Assembly (NCBI RefSeq): GCF_002770595.1
Contig: NZ_CP022986.1
Location: forward strand, 3,534,001-3,598,000
From: Chryseobacterium camelliae
Lineage (GTDB): Bacteria > Bacteroidota > Bacteroidia > Flavobacteriales > Weeksellaceae
Length of the DNA: 64,000 nt
Reading direction: 5' to 3'
Below are positions 54,314 to 63,980 of this stretch, one piece after another. The notes under the pieces were generated by a model, which had not been told where the DNA came from, did not search any database, and was given only the letters and a program-made list of their open reading frames with translations. The position numbers and the translations under genes are program-made. The first letter of the stretch is position 1. Each line of letters opens with the position of its first letter.

Positions 54314-55201
54314 ATGAAATTTTCAGCAGATCAACCCAAAATTATTGTGGTAGGAAGTTCTTCCATAGACCTGGTCCTGGAAACTGAAAAGGTTCCTTCA
54401 GCTAATGAGACCGTGATGGCCCGTAATTCGGAAAGCTATTTCGGAGGAAAAGGTGCGAACCAGGCCGTAGGAACATCAAGGTTGGGTGGCAGTGTCTATT
54501 TTGTAGGTTGTGTAGGCATGGATCCTCTCGGACAGCAGATCATGAGGAATCTTGTGAACGAAAATGTCAATGTAGGTTTCGTACATGAGACTGACAGGGA
54601 CGCTACAGGTACAGCCTATGTCACCACCGCTGATGGAAATGCCGCTATCGTAGTGGTTCCGGCGGCCAACCACTGCCTGGATAATGCTCATGTGGAAGCT
54701 GCAGACAAATACTTTCAGACTTCAGATCTCGTATTGGTACAGCTGGAAGTGTCGATGCCAGTAATAGAATATACCATCAGAAAGGCAAAGAAATACCGTA
54801 AAATGGTTGGCCTGTACGCATCACCCGCAACACCCTTAAGCAAAGAAATTCTGGATCAGATTGATTTTATCGTTGCCAAAAGCAGTGAACTGCATATAAT
54901 ATTCGGGGAAGAACAGCGGGAGGATATCCTGAAAAAATATTTCAATAAACTCTTTGTGCGTGATGATGCGAATTCTACCGTTTACTTTGACGGTACGGAA
55001 ATGAAATACTTCCGCCATGACGGAGATAAGGCAATCTATAAAATGGGAATGGGGGATGCATTTACTTCAGGCTTTGCCATTGCCCTCTGCCATGGGAATC
55101 CTATCGATGAATGCGTAAGATTCGGGAATGAAGTTTCAGCCAGGGTTTCCTGCAAAAAGGGGTCCCAGAACGGATTACCACGGCTTTCAGATTTCAGGTG
55201 A
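54314..55201 (+). CDS. Ribokinase-like PfkB family sugar kinase
   Basis: The 295-residue product begins with IIVVGSSSIDLVLETEKVP and has FGGKGANQAVGTSRLGGSVY, FVGCVGMDPLGQQI, ATGTAYVTTADGNAAIVVVP and the C-terminal GMGDAFTSGFAIAL, where the catalytic Asp is in G-M-G-D (usually G-A-G-D). This fits ribokinase, which phosphorylates ribose at O5, though another sugar is possible. It is followed by its own terminator and has its own promoter. Confidence 0.88.
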   Translation: MKFSADQPKIIVVGSSSIDLVLETEKVPSANETVMARNSESYFGGKGANQAVGTSRLGGSVYFVGCVGMDPLGQQIMRNLVNENVNVGFVHETDRDATGTAYVTTADGNAAIVVVPAANHCLDNAHVEAADKYFQTSDLVLVQLEVSMPVIEYTIRKAKKYRKMVGLYASPATPLSKEILDQIDFIVAKSSELHIIFGEEQREDILKKYFNKLFVRDDANSTVYFDGTEMKYFRHDGDKAIYKMGMGDAFTSGFAIALCHGNPIDECVRFGNEVSARVSCKKGSQNGLPRLSDFR

Positions 55202-55259
55202 TCCATTATTTGCTGCATACAGAAAACCAATTTTTCGTACAGAAAAAGAAGTACAAAAT

Positions 55260-55285
55260 GTTCACTTTTATAGTGGACTTTTTTA
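55260..55285 (+). terminator. Rho-independent terminator after the kinase
   Basis: GTTCACT/AGTGGAC 7-bp stem (one G-T pair) with a 5-nt loop, followed by TTTTTT, just before ATG 55295. Confidence 0.75.
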
Positions 55286-55294
55286 TTTTAAATT

Positions 55295-56152
55295 ATGAAA
55301 CAGCTGACTCTCACTACTGCAAGTAAAAACTCCATTGAAGCCCATGTGTTTACACCGGATCAGAACAATGGAAGTATCGTGCTTATCAATTCGGCTACCG
55401 GCGTAAAGCAGCAGGTTTATTTTTCATTCGCACAATATCTTTCCGAGCATGGATTCACAGTGATTACCTATGATTATTCCGGAATAGGGCTTTCAAAGCC
55501 TGAAGACCTCACAAGATGCAGTGCATCCATGAGAACCTGGGGAACAGAAGATTACAAAGCTGTTACAGATTACATCAAAACTCATTTTCAGGATTACAGA
55601 AAGTATTTGCTTGGACATTCTGTAGGGGCTTTGATTGTAGGACTGAATGAGGATTCTGTAATGTTTGAAGAATTTGCGTTTGTAGGAGCACAGAATGCCT
55701 TTGTAGGACATTTAAACTGGAAAACAAAGATAGAAGCCTGTCTGGGCTTTGGAATTGCACAGCCCTTCTTTACCTCACTGATGGGATATTTTCCGGCACA
55801 GTGGTTCGGACTGGGAGAAAGTTTGCCAAAAAATTGCGCTTATGACTGGAGAATCTTAATTTTGAACCGGAAATCTACCGGTGCCCTGCTGAAGACGGCA
55901 AAGGATTATTCTGAAAGGCTTACCCAAAAAACACTCGTTATCCGTGCTGAGGATGACCGGTGGCTCACTGAAAAAGCGGTAAACAGTTTGCTGAATGATA
56001 CGTACAGCCACCTTAAGCCCATTCACAGGTTGATACGGACTTCCGAATCTGAGGCAGGCAAAATAGGGCATGTCAATTTCTTCAGAAGCTATAACAGAAA
56101 GCTCTGGACTATTATTTTAAATGAATGGATGCATGAAAAACAATCTGATTGA
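55295..56152 (+). CDS. Alpha/beta-fold hydrolase
   Basis: The 285-residue product has the alpha/beta-hydrolase pattern: VLINSATGVKQQVYF for the oxyanion strand, FTVITYDYSGIGLSKPED, the nucleophile elbow KYLLGHSVGALIVGL, DDRWLTEKAV with the acid, and GHVNFF with the His. It resembles serine-aminopeptidase-like (lysophospholipase-like) hydrolases; substrate unknown. It starts 94 bases after the kinase stop, beyond the terminator, and overlaps the HD-domain gene that follows. Confidence 0.86.
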   Translation: MKQLTLTTASKNSIEAHVFTPDQNNGSIVLINSATGVKQQVYFSFAQYLSEHGFTVITYDYSGIGLSKPEDLTRCSASMRTWGTEDYKAVTDYIKTHFQDYRKYLLGHSVGALIVGLNEDSVMFEEFAFVGAQNAFVGHLNWKTKIEACLGFGIAQPFFTSLMGYFPAQWFGLGESLPKNCAYDWRILILNRKSTGALLKTAKDYSERLTQKTLVIRAEDDRWLTEKAVNSLLNDTYSHLKPIHRLIRTSESEAGKIGHVNFFRSYNRKLWTIILNEWMHEKQSD

Positions 56153-56780
56153 AAACACAGCAGAATTTGTAAAGGAACAACTTAAAGGGGCGGAAGCCGG
56201 GCACGACTGGTTTCATATTGAAAGGGTCTGGAAACTGTCCAGAAAAATTGCTCAGGATGAAGACTGCAATCATGAAGTGGTTGAACTGTCGGCTCTGTTG
56301 CATGATATTGCAGATCCTAAGTTTCACAATGGCAATGAAAACCTTGCCTTGCAGGTCTCCCGTACATTCCTTGAAAGCCAGGGTGCCTCGGAGGATCTGA
56401 TTCAACAGGTTTTATTTGTTATTAAAAATATTTCCTTTAAAAATAGGAATGAAGCCCCAAAAGACCTTCCATTGGAACTTAAGATTGTTCAGGATGCAGA
56501 CCGTATTGATGCCATTGGAGCGATCGGGGTAGCCAGGACCTTTAATTTCGGAGGTTTTAAAAATAACCTCATGTACCATCCCGACCTGAAGCCGAGACTG
56601 GATATGTCTAAGGATGAATATAAAAAATCCGATGGTACCACCATCAATCACTTTTATGAAAAACTCCTCTTGCTGAAAGACCTTATGAATACCCGTAAAG
56701 GCAAAGAAATCGCAGAAGAGCGCCATAATTTCATGTTGCATTTCCTTGACCAGTTTTACAGGGAATGGAATGTAGATTAA
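56133..56780 (+). CDS. HD domain phosphohydrolase
   Basis: The 215-residue product has the HD motif: GHDWFHIERVWKLSRKIAQD, LSALLHDIADPKFHNGNE and VQDADRIDAIGAIGVARTFN, giving H...HD...D as in YfbR/YpgQ-like metal-dependent phosphohydrolases. The start may be ATG 56121 (4 codons earlier) or 56133; both overlap the end of the hydrolase gene by 20-32 bases, which suggests coupled translation. The substrate is unknown. Confidence 0.88.
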   Translation: MKNNLIENTAEFVKEQLKGAEAGHDWFHIERVWKLSRKIAQDEDCNHEVVELSALLHDIADPKFHNGNENLALQVSRTFLESQGASEDLIQQVLFVIKNISFKNRNEAPKDLPLELKIVQDADRIDAIGAIGVARTFNFGGFKNNLMYHPDLKPRLDMSKDEYKKSDGTTINHFYEKLLLLKDLMNTRKGKEIAEERHNFMLHFLDQFYREWNVD

Positions 56781-56804
56781 TCACCTGTTCAAATACTAAA
56801 TCAG

Positions 56805-56812
56805 TATCTTTG
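56805..56812 (+). promoter_or_regulatory. Promoter -7 box abutting ATG 56817
   Basis: TATCTTTG matches TAnnTTTG and ends 4 bases before the ATG at 56817. The transcript would start at or next to the start codon. Confidence 0.6.
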
Positions 56813-56816
56813 CCGT

Positions 56817-57407
56817 ATGATGTTGATCATTTTTACACTTTTCCTGGCACTGGTCATCTCTTTGTTTCTGTCTAAAGTACGGAAAGGGAGCGGTGCAGAA
56901 TGGGCAAAGCTGTTTCGTATTGTAACGGTTGTTTTGGCTGTTTCTGTTTTTACCTATTGGTTTATTAAGAAAAGCTCTGTGGGAATTGTGCAGAATTCAC
57001 TGGCGCTACAGGTTATTAACAAGCTTCCGCAGACACTGGACTTTTATGTCATCAACGTTAATGAAGCTGCGAATGCAGCTGCCCCGGAAGTAAAACATAT
57101 CGGGACTATCCGTCCGGAGTATTACCGCATAGAATACCTCAGGATGGATAAATCCGATGAATACTGGATCGTAGGATATCTGGGAAAGAAAAACCTGGTG
57201 TATTTTTCACAGCATTCCGTGCCTAATAAAAATATCGACCAGGTAATTGAAATCCATAATTATATCAATCAGAGCATGAAGCTTTCAGACACTGCTAAAA
57301 AGCAGGTTGAGGCGTATAATCATGAGAATGTAAAATACGGAATCTGGGTGACCCTGGATCTGCTGTTGCTGTTCCTTAATCTTGTTTTGCTGCTTAGAAG
57401 AAAATAA
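56817..57407 (+). CDS. Membrane protein of unknown function (196 aa)
   Basis: No family was recognised. There are hydrophobic segments at about residues 1-19, 33-50 (VTVVLAVSVFTYWFI) and 172-192 (WVTLDLLLLFLNLVLLL), with a periplasmic or cytoplasmic soluble domain of about 120 residues between them. The start lies 4 bases after a TATCTTTG box, so the mRNA may be leaderless or nearly so. ATG 56820 is a second in-frame possibility. Confidence 0.78.
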   Translation: MMLIIFTLFLALVISLFLSKVRKGSGAEWAKLFRIVTVVLAVSVFTYWFIKKSSVGIVQNSLALQVINKLPQTLDFYVINVNEAANAAAPEVKHIGTIRPEYYRIEYLRMDKSDEYWIVGYLGKKNLVYFSQHSVPNKNIDQVIEIHNYINQSMKLSDTAKKQVEAYNHENVKYGIWVTLDLLLLFLNLVLLLRRK

Positions 57408-57422
57408 AATCCTCCTGTTTTA

Positions 57423-57647
57423 TCAGGGATAATCCAGAACGAGCATTACTTTTTCCTTATCATTTTCCGGACATAATCTTATCAGCCTGTCTTTATTCCT
57501 GGTGCTGATCTGTTCTTTGCCTATCCGTTCTTTTTTTTCACCTTCTTCCAGGCGTACCCGTTCAATCTTGCCATTTTTGTAGAAGGTATACTCATCACTG
57601 AAATCATTTTCAGGAAGGATTATACTGCAGATTTTATGATCTTCCAT
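57423..57647 (-). CDS. Small hypothetical protein (74 aa)
   Basis: No family was recognised. The product is charged (Glu/Lys/Arg-rich), soluble and has no signal. It lies between two convergent genes and its start is a plain ATG. Reality is supported only by the intact frame and its position; it could be a chance frame. Confidence 0.5.
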   Translation of the reverse strand: MEDHKICSIILPENDFSDEYTFYKNGKIERVRLEEGEKKERIGKEQISTRNKDRLIRLCPENDKEKVMLVLDYP

Positions 57648-57825
57648 ATCATTTGTTTTAATTTAATAATTCAAATTAGATGTGAATTATTTACCGTGCT
57701 AAGTTAATGAAAATAAACGAATAAAAATGATGGTTGATTTCCTGCAAATGTACTGACATGTTGGGATTTAGTATCGGTCGTGCGGATCGGTATTCTAGTA
57801 TGTTTATGGTCTTATCATATTGATT

Positions 57826-58713
57826 TTAAAACAGGGTGCCGGTACTTTCGGTAGCCATTTTGGGAATATGGATTGAGGTATTCCATGCATTATTTATCTT
57901 TTCAATAAAGTAAGCGGATAACAGACTGGAATTACTGATATCCTGATGTACGAAGAAGTAAAGGTTGCGAAGCCCCTGCTGCTTCCAATGGGTCAGGCGG
58001 TCGATCCAGGCATCCAGTCTTTGATAGTCATGTTCAGTATCTGTAGCCACATACCGGATAAAAGTATTGGGTGTGGTGAGCCTCATATGGAGCATATCTC
58101 TTCTTCCCGGCGTATCCACAATGATATTGGTGATACAATGATCCTCAAACAGCATACAGGTTTTATTGAAAACTGCTTCGTCTGAAAACCATGCTTCATT
58201 TCTGAGCTCTACAGCAACCGGAATCTCTTGGGGCCAGTCTTTGACAAATTTTTCCAGGCGGTCATAATCCTTTGGCTGAAAGTTATCGTGCAGCTGCAAG
58301 AATACCATACCCAGTTTTTCATCAAAGTGCATAACGGCAGAAGCAAACTGTGTAACTGCATCTGTAACATCAATCAGCCGTCTGAAGTGTGAGACTGTAT
58401 TGGTGATCTTAGGAAAAAACCTGAAATGCTCAGGCGTTTTATCTTTCCAGGTGATAATCTGTTCTGGTGTAGGCATTCCGTAAACCGTTGCGTTAAGCTC
58501 AATAGAGTTAAATTGAGTGGCATAATAACGCAGTTCATCTTTGGTGCCTTTAGGATAAAATCCTTTGAGGTCGGCACGGCTCCATTTGGCGCATCCTATG
58601 GAGATGTTTTCCAGGCCTTTTTTATTCCGCCTCAGAATGGCTTCCGTCGACGGATGGTTTTCAGGTAAAGTAAAGTCAATATGGGAAGGATTCGCTACTT
58701 TTCCGAATTTCAT
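57826..58713 (-). CDS. DUF72 family protein
   Basis: The 295-residue product is a TIM-barrel-like DUF72 protein (YecE-like): ISIGCAKWSRADLKGFYPKG, RYYATQFNSIELNATVYGMP, FRFFPKITNTVSHFRRL, FLQLHDNFQPKDYDRLEKFV, VAVELRNEAWF and the C-terminal YFFVHQDISNSSLLSAYF. The function is unknown. The frame opens 15 codons upstream at ATG 58758, but MKFGKVANPSHIDFTLP at 58713 is the more natural start. Confidence 0.9.
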   Translation of the reverse strand: MKFGKVANPSHIDFTLPENHPSTEAILRRNKKGLENISIGCAKWSRADLKGFYPKGTKDELRYYATQFNSIELNATVYGMPTPEQIITWKDKTPEHFRFFPKITNTVSHFRRLIDVTDAVTQFASAVMHFDEKLGMVFLQLHDNFQPKDYDRLEKFVKDWPQEIPVAVELRNEAWFSDEAVFNKTCMLFEDHCITNIIVDTPGRRDMLHMRLTTPNTFIRYVATDTEHDYQRLDAWIDRLTHWKQQGLRNLYFFVHQDISNSSLLSAYFIEKINNAWNTSIHIPKMATESTGTLF

Positions 58714-58862
58714 AATCTGGTTAATTTTAAACTTAAAAATAGGGATTTTTCTGATCACTTGTGGTATATGCCGGATGTTCTTTAAGGTTTTTTTAAGGAA
58801 ATATTAAAAATTGGGTAACGTAATGTTAACTGTGTGTTACCACTGGTTCTTATTCATGCACT

Positions 58863-58871
58863 TAATTTTGC
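58863..58871 (+). promoter_or_regulatory. Promoter -7 box, Oar-like TonB receptor
   Basis: TAATTTTGC matches TAnnTTTG, 28 bases before ATG 58900. Confidence 0.6.
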
Positions 58872-58899
58872 CATACAATTTTGAACCTAAAAATAAGTT

Positions 58900-61800
58900 A
58901 TGAAGAAAAGAATAATCTGTGCTGTTGCGCTGCTTTCTTTCAGTCTTGCCTTTTCACAGGAAACAAGCTCTAAAATCTTCGGAAGGTTAAGAGGAACCGC
59001 TTCTGAAATGACGGTAAAAGTAGTGCACATACCTACCAACAGTACTTTTGAAACCAAAAGTAACAGTAAAGGACAGTTCAGCCTTGATAACCTGCAGCCG
59101 GGAGGCCCGTATAAAATCGAGATCTCTGATGGCTCACAGGTCGTTTATTCCAACAGTAACGTACAGCTTTCATTAGGAAATAATGATCTGCCTGTTGTAG
59201 AAGTTAACAGTAAAGAAAAAATGATCGATGAGGTAAGGTTAACCTCTAAGAAAAGTACTGCCAAATACGGGGTAGGCATCAGCCAGGCGCAGATTTCAGG
59301 ACTTCCTAATATCAACAGGGGTATTCAAGATGTAACCAAACTGGTACCGCAGAGTGCCAACAACTCCTTCAACGGCACCAATTTCCGTTATAATAACGTA
59401 ACCATTGACGGTTCCATCAATAACGACGCAATCGGATTCAGTCCATCTCTGGGAGGCCAGACCGGAACATCGGGAATGCCCGGAAGCAGCACGCGTTCCA
59501 ATTCAATAAGTTTAGATGCTATCCAGGACGTTCAGGTCTATATTGCACCATATGATGTCAAATTAGGAAATTTCCTTGGTGGAAGTATAAATGCCGTAAC
59601 CAGAAGCGGAAGCAACAATGTTGAGGGATCTTTATATGCATACGGAAGGAATGCGGCGATAACAGGAAGAAACAGGATTGGTGACAATTCCAAAATGCCT
59701 AACTCATTCGAGGATTTCATTTATGGAGGAAGGGTAGGTTTACCGGTGGTAAAAGATAAGCTGTTCCTGTTTACCAATATGGAATATACCAGAAGAACAG
59801 ATCCCGTATTCTACAATGCCAATGATCTGAGTGCTTTAGTAAATGATGCTGTGGCAAGTCAGATTTCGAACTTTGTACGCAGCAAATATAACTTTGATCC
59901 GGGAACCTATGATGCTTATACCAATTTTTCGGAAAGTTCCAAGCTCTTTAATAAGCTCGACTGGAAGATCAATGACAAGCATACGTTATCCATTAAGAAC
60001 AATACCGTATTCTCTCAGGCTTCCAACCTGGAGCGTGACGGAGCCAATTTCAGGTTCTCAGGTATGGATTTCGTTCAAAAGAATACCGCTTCCACCACAA
60101 CTTTAGAGCTGAAAAGCCGTTTCAATGATCAATGGAACAACAATTTAGTACTGGGGTATTCGTCTATCCATGATTACAGGGATCCTACGTCTTCCAATGC
60201 TATGTTCCCACAGGTTGAAATTGCCTATAACGGAGGGACAATCCTTCTGGGGAATGACAGGGAGGCAACGGTATTCAATATGAAACAGAGAACTTTTGAA
60301 ATCACCGATAACCTGACCTATAAGACAGGACATCATACCTTCTTGTTGGGAACTCACAATGAGTTGTACAATATTGATTATGGTTTTGTAAATGCACTGA
60401 ACGGAAGGATTTCATATAAGAGCCTGAATGATTTTTTCAACTCTAATCCGGCAAGGATCAGAGGGACATATTCCCTGAACGGCGAAGACAGGAATGCCCT
60501 TTTCAACAATCCTTATGCACACTATCAGGTTAATCTGTTATCATTATACTTTCAGGATGAAATCAACTGGGGGAAACTCAGGCTGACCCCTGGGGTACGG
60601 GTAGATTACACCGACCTTCCGAATAAACCGCTGTTAAGCCCTCAGGTCAACAATTCGCCTCAGGATCCTAACTATGGAACAACGTATACGTATACCCCGC
60701 TTAGCCAGCTTACCAATAATTATCTGAATAAACCTACCTTATCGCCAAGATTAGGATTTACTTATGACCTTACCGAAGACCGGTCTGTGGTATTGAGAGG
60801 AGGTTCAGGAATTTTCGTGGGAAGGATTCCATTTGCATGGCTGGGATACGCCTATTATAATGACGGAGTAGGATTCGGAAGTTACGATTATAATTCCCCG
60901 ACGGCTGCTCAGCTGGCTGCCAACGGTGATCCGCTTGTAAATGCTAATTTCCCGAAATGGCAGAACTCCTCCAAAGTTCAGGTAGACCTTATTGATAATA
61001 ATTTCAAAATGCCAAAAGTATGGCGAAGCTCCCTGGGAGTGGATTATACGGTTTCCGGATATAAGCTTACGTTGGAAGGAATCTATACAAAAGTATTATA
61101 TGACCTTAAATTCCAGCAGGTCAATAAGAGAGATGTAGTATCCTATTACAGCTATGATACCAATCATGAAATGCCGGTCTACAGCTCGAATATCAATAGC
61201 AATTTCTCCAATGCCTATATGCTGTCCAATACCAAAGAAGGGTACCGGTATAACCTGACGGCACAGCTATCAAAATCGTATAATTTCGGATTCAATTTCT
61301 TTGTGGCTTATACTTATGGTGATGCCAAAGATCTGACCAACGGAATCCGTAATTCCATGGAAAGCAACTGGCAGATGAACCAGTCGCTCACTCCTAATGA
61401 TCCTAAATTAGCTACTTCTAACTTTGCCATTAAAAACAGGGTAGTGGCGAATCTTGGATATGGGCTTAACCTTTCTGAATCCAACAGGATTTCTGCTAAC
61501 GTATACTTCAACGCACAGTCAGGAAACCCATTCTCATGGGGATTTGTAAACAGCACAATTGCCAATTCAGGACAGGCAGCCGGTTTAGCTTATATCTTTA
61601 AGGATGCGGCTGAAGCAGCCAAATATATTACCCCGATCAAAGATGCATCAGGAAATATTCTTGTATCTGCTGCACAGCAGGTTGCTGATTATGAAAGCTT
61701 CATTAACGGTAATGAATACCTGAGCAGCAGGAGAGGAAAGTTTACGGAACGAAACGGTGATTTCACGCCGTGGAACATCCAGGCAGATTTCAGGATTATG

Positions 61801-62085
61801 GATGAAATCAGGCTGAGCCAGAAGAACAAAAGTAATTTACAGATTTCTCTGAGCATCATCAACCTGACCAACCTGCTGAATAAAGATTGGGGTAAGGTGT
61901 ACTTTGTACCGAATACCTTTAATTCAACAGCTAGCGTAGGATTAACCAAAGTAGGCAATGTTGCTACGGGACAGCCGGGCGCAGGAGATCCTACATATAA
62001 CTTTAAAACCCCCAACCTGCCTTACACGATCGATCAGTTCGCTTCGAGGTTCCAGGCACAACTTGGCGTAAGATATAATTTTTAA
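58900..62085 (+). CDS. Oar-like TonB-dependent outer-membrane receptor
   Basis: The 1061-residue product has a signal peptide (MKKRIICAVALLSFSLAFSQ), a carboxypeptidase-like regulatory domain at about residues 25-105 (NSTFETKSNSKGQFSLDNLQ), a TonB plug with ISGLPNINRGIQDVTKLVPQ and a large beta-barrel ending in Phe. This layout fits the Oar-like group of TonB-dependent receptors, which lack SusD. No SusD partner or sigma/FecR pair lies nearby. The substrate is not known. Confidence 0.93.
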   Translation: MKKRIICAVALLSFSLAFSQETSSKIFGRLRGTASEMTVKVVHIPTNSTFETKSNSKGQFSLDNLQPGGPYKIEISDGSQVVYSNSNVQLSLGNNDLPVVEVNSKEKMIDEVRLTSKKSTAKYGVGISQAQISGLPNINRGIQDVTKLVPQSANNSFNGTNFRYNNVTIDGSINNDAIGFSPSLGGQTGTSGMPGSSTRSNSISLDAIQDVQVYIAPYDVKLGNFLGGSINAVTRSGSNNVEGSLYAYGRNAAITGRNRIGDNSKMPNSFEDFIYGGRVGLPVVKDKLFLFTNMEYTRRTDPVFYNANDLSALVNDAVASQISNFVRSKYNFDPGTYDAYTNFSESSKLFNKLDWKINDKHTLSIKNNTVFSQASNLERDGANFRFSGMDFVQKNTASTTTLELKSRFNDQWNNNLVLGYSSIHDYRDPTSSNAMFPQVEIAYNGGTILLGNDREATVFNMKQRTFEITDNLTYKTGHHTFLLGTHNELYNIDYGFVNALNGRISYKSLNDFFNSNPARIRGTYSLNGEDRNALFNNPYAHYQVNLLSLYFQDEINWGKLRLTPGVRVDYTDLPNKPLLSPQVNNSPQDPNYGTTYTYTPLSQLTNNYLNKPTLSPRLGFTYDLTEDRSVVLRGGSGIFVGRIPFAWLGYAYYNDGVGFGSYDYNSPTAAQLAANGDPLVNANFPKWQNSSKVQVDLIDNNFKMPKVWRSSLGVDYTVSGYKLTLEGIYTKVLYDLKFQQVNKRDVVSYYSYDTNHEMPVYSSNINSNFSNAYMLSNTKEGYRYNLTAQLSKSYNFGFNFFVAYTYGDAKDLTNGIRNSMESNWQMNQSLTPNDPKLATSNFAIKNRVVANLGYGLNLSESNRISANVYFNAQSGNPFSWGFVNSTIANSGQAAGLAYIFKDAAEAAKYITPIKDASGNILVSAAQQVADYESFINGNEYLSSRRGKFTERNGDFTPWNIQADFRIMDEIRLSQKNKSNLQISLSIINLTNLLNKDWGKVYFVPNTFNSTASVGLTKVGNVATGQPGAGDPTYNFKTPNLPYTIDQFASRFQAQLGVRYNF

Positions 62086-62114
62086 TCATTTTTATTTACT
62101 TAAATTTTTTCACG

Positions 62115-62143
62115 AGGCTGCCATTTCTTTGGCGGCCTTTTTA
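62115..62143 (+). terminator. Rho-independent terminator after the receptor
   Basis: AGGCTGCC/GGCGGCCT 8-bp stem (one G-T pair) with an 8-nt loop and a TTTTT run, 30 bases after the stop. Confidence 0.85.
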
Positions 62144-62263
62144 TTTGAACTCATTAAGGTCTTTAAGAGCTACTCTGAGAAAAAATATGTGCAAACAGCC
62201 ATTCCTATGCTAATGCAGTACGGGAAATTGTCAGCGTTGAACCTGATCAGGAATTATTGATCA

Positions 62264-62294
62264 AACAAAAACCCGGGATTTGAATCCCGGGTTT
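62264..62294 (-). terminator. Terminator after nrdA
   Basis: A palindrome of about 12 bp per arm (AAACCCGGGATT and its complement), followed on the minus strand by TTTTGTTT, 28 bases past the stop at 62322. Confidence 0.8.
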
Positions 62295-62321
62295 CGATAT
62301 AATAATGAAATCTAAATCTTA

Positions 62322-63980
62322 TTAAGCTTCACAGCTGGAACAGCTTACGAAATTAACCATCAGTTCTTTAGATACCGAAGAACTTCTTTGGTAATACAAA
62401 GTTTTTACACCTTTTTTCCAGGCTTCAATATACAGGTAATTAACATCTTTTACCGGCATGGTTGAAGGAATCTGAAGGTTAAGTGATTGCGCCTGGTCAA
62501 TATACTGCTGTCTCTGTGCAGCCTGAGAAATGATCTCCATAGGAGAGATTTCCTTGAATGTCTTGAAGACGGCTTTCTCTTCTTCAGAAAGTTCTTTCAG
62601 GTGCTGCACGGAACCGTGGTTAAGCATGATGGTTCTCCATGTTTCCTCATTATCCAGTCCTTTTTGCTCCAGCAATTTTGCCAGGTATTTATTCTTACGC
62701 ATAAAGTTTCCTTTTGCAAGACCGGCTTTATAATAGTTGGAAGCAAAAGGCTCGATTCCCGGAGAAGTCTGCCCAAGAATAGCCGAGCTTGAAGTGGTAG
62801 GAGCAATAGCCATGGTAGTAGTATTTCTCAATCCGTATCCTTTCAGCAATTCCGGTTCACCGTAGATATTGGCCAGTTCTCTTGAAGCCTGTTCTGCCTG
62901 CTCCTTAATATGCCTGAATGCTCTTGCATTGAACTGTGTTGCCTCAAAGCTTTCAAAAGGGATCATATTCTTTTGAAGATAAGAATGGTATCCCAATGCG
63001 CCTAAACCAAGTGCACGGTGGCGCATAGCAAAATTTCTTGCTCCCTGAAGATAATAGTTACCCTCTGTTTTGTCTATGAATTCAGATAAAACAGCATCAA
63101 GGAAATACACGGCTAGTTTTACTGCATCGGTATCTTTCCACTCATCATACAGTTCTAGATTCATGGAAGATAAACAGCAGATGAACGATTCTTCCCTGGT
63201 GGAAGGCAGCATGATTTCTGAACACAGGTTACTGGCGTTTACCGGTAATCCTAAATCTTTATATACCTGAGGCTTGTTTCTGTTAACGTTATCGGTAAAG
63301 AAAATATAAGGAAGTCCTTTCTGCTGACGGCTTTCCAGAACCCTTGCCCATACTTTACGTTTCTCCATATCTCCGTCTATCATATCCTGCATCCAGTAAT
63401 CCGGAACACAGACACCGGTAAATAAGTTCTGGATCGGGCTACCGATATCTTTAATGGAAAGGAATTCTTCGATATCTCCGTGATCGATGTCAAGATAAGC
63501 GGCAAACGCACCTCTTCGTACACCGCCCTGGGATACTACATCCATGGCCGTATCGAAAAGCTTCATAAAAGATACGGCTCCTGAAGATTTTCCGTTATCT
63601 GTTACAGCAGTACCCCGGTTACGCAGTTCTCCGAAATATCCTGAAGTTCCGCCCCCGATTTTGGTCTGCATGATGACCTCACCCATCTTATGGGTAATGC
63701 CTTCAATACTGTCCGGAATATGAACATTGAAACATGAAATGGGAAGTCCTCTCTGGGTTCCCATATTGGCCCACACCGGAGACGAGAAACTGATCCATCC
63801 TTTAGTGATCATTTCTTTAAACGCCGGCTGAAGCTCCGGTTTGTATAATTTTTTGGCAGCGGCAGTGGTAATCCTGTCGATAGCACCTTCCACTGTTTCA
63901 CCTTTCAGGAGGTAGCCTCTGTTGAGCATCTGCTCAGACTCTTCATTAAGCCACCATATATTTGTGTGTTGTTCTTCCAT
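62322..63980 (-). CDS. nrdA: Ribonucleoside-diphosphate reductase, alpha subunit (class I)
   Basis: NrdA reduces ribonucleotides to deoxyribonucleotides. The 552-residue product has the redox Cys83 (GLPISCFNVHIPDS), the NLCSE thiyl-radical motif at residues 251-255, Cys268/269 (ESFICCLSSMNL), the Tyr pair in KTLYYQRS and the C-terminal CSSCEA redox pair. It lacks the N-terminal ATP-cone of about 90 residues found in E. coli NrdA. The frame opens at TTG 63998; ATG 63980 (MEEQHTNIWWLNEES) is preferred. The nrdB gene is probably just beyond the right edge. Confidence 0.95.
   Translation of the reverse strand: MEEQHTNIWWLNEESEQMLNRGYLLKGETVEGAIDRITTAAAKKLYKPELQPAFKEMITKGWISFSSPVWANMGTQRGLPISCFNVHIPDSIEGITHKMGEVIMQTKIGGGTSGYFGELRNRGTAVTDNGKSSGAVSFMKLFDTAMDVVSQGGVRRGAFAAYLDIDHGDIEEFLSIKDIGSPIQNLFTGVCVPDYWMQDMIDGDMEKRKVWARVLESRQQKGLPYIFFTDNVNRNKPQVYKDLGLPVNASNLCSEIMLPSTREESFICCLSSMNLELYDEWKDTDAVKLAVYFLDAVLSEFIDKTEGNYYLQGARNFAMRHRALGLGALGYHSYLQKNMIPFESFEATQFNARAFRHIKEQAEQASRELANIYGEPELLKGYGLRNTTTMAIAPTTSSSAILGQTSPGIEPFASNYYKAGLAKGNFMRKNKYLAKLLEQKGLDNEETWRTIMLNHGSVQHLKELSEEEKAVFKTFKEISPMEIISQAAQRQQYIDQAQSLNLQIPSTMPVKDVNYLYIEAWKKGVKTLYYQRSSSVSKELMVNFVSCSSCEA

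Noticed and set aside
62165..62280. Stretch readable as a short peptide (ANAVREIVSVEPDQELLIK) between the receptor and nrdA terminators
   Set aside because: It has no start codon and is only about 33 codons long; it may be a gene remnant, but the evidence is too thin.
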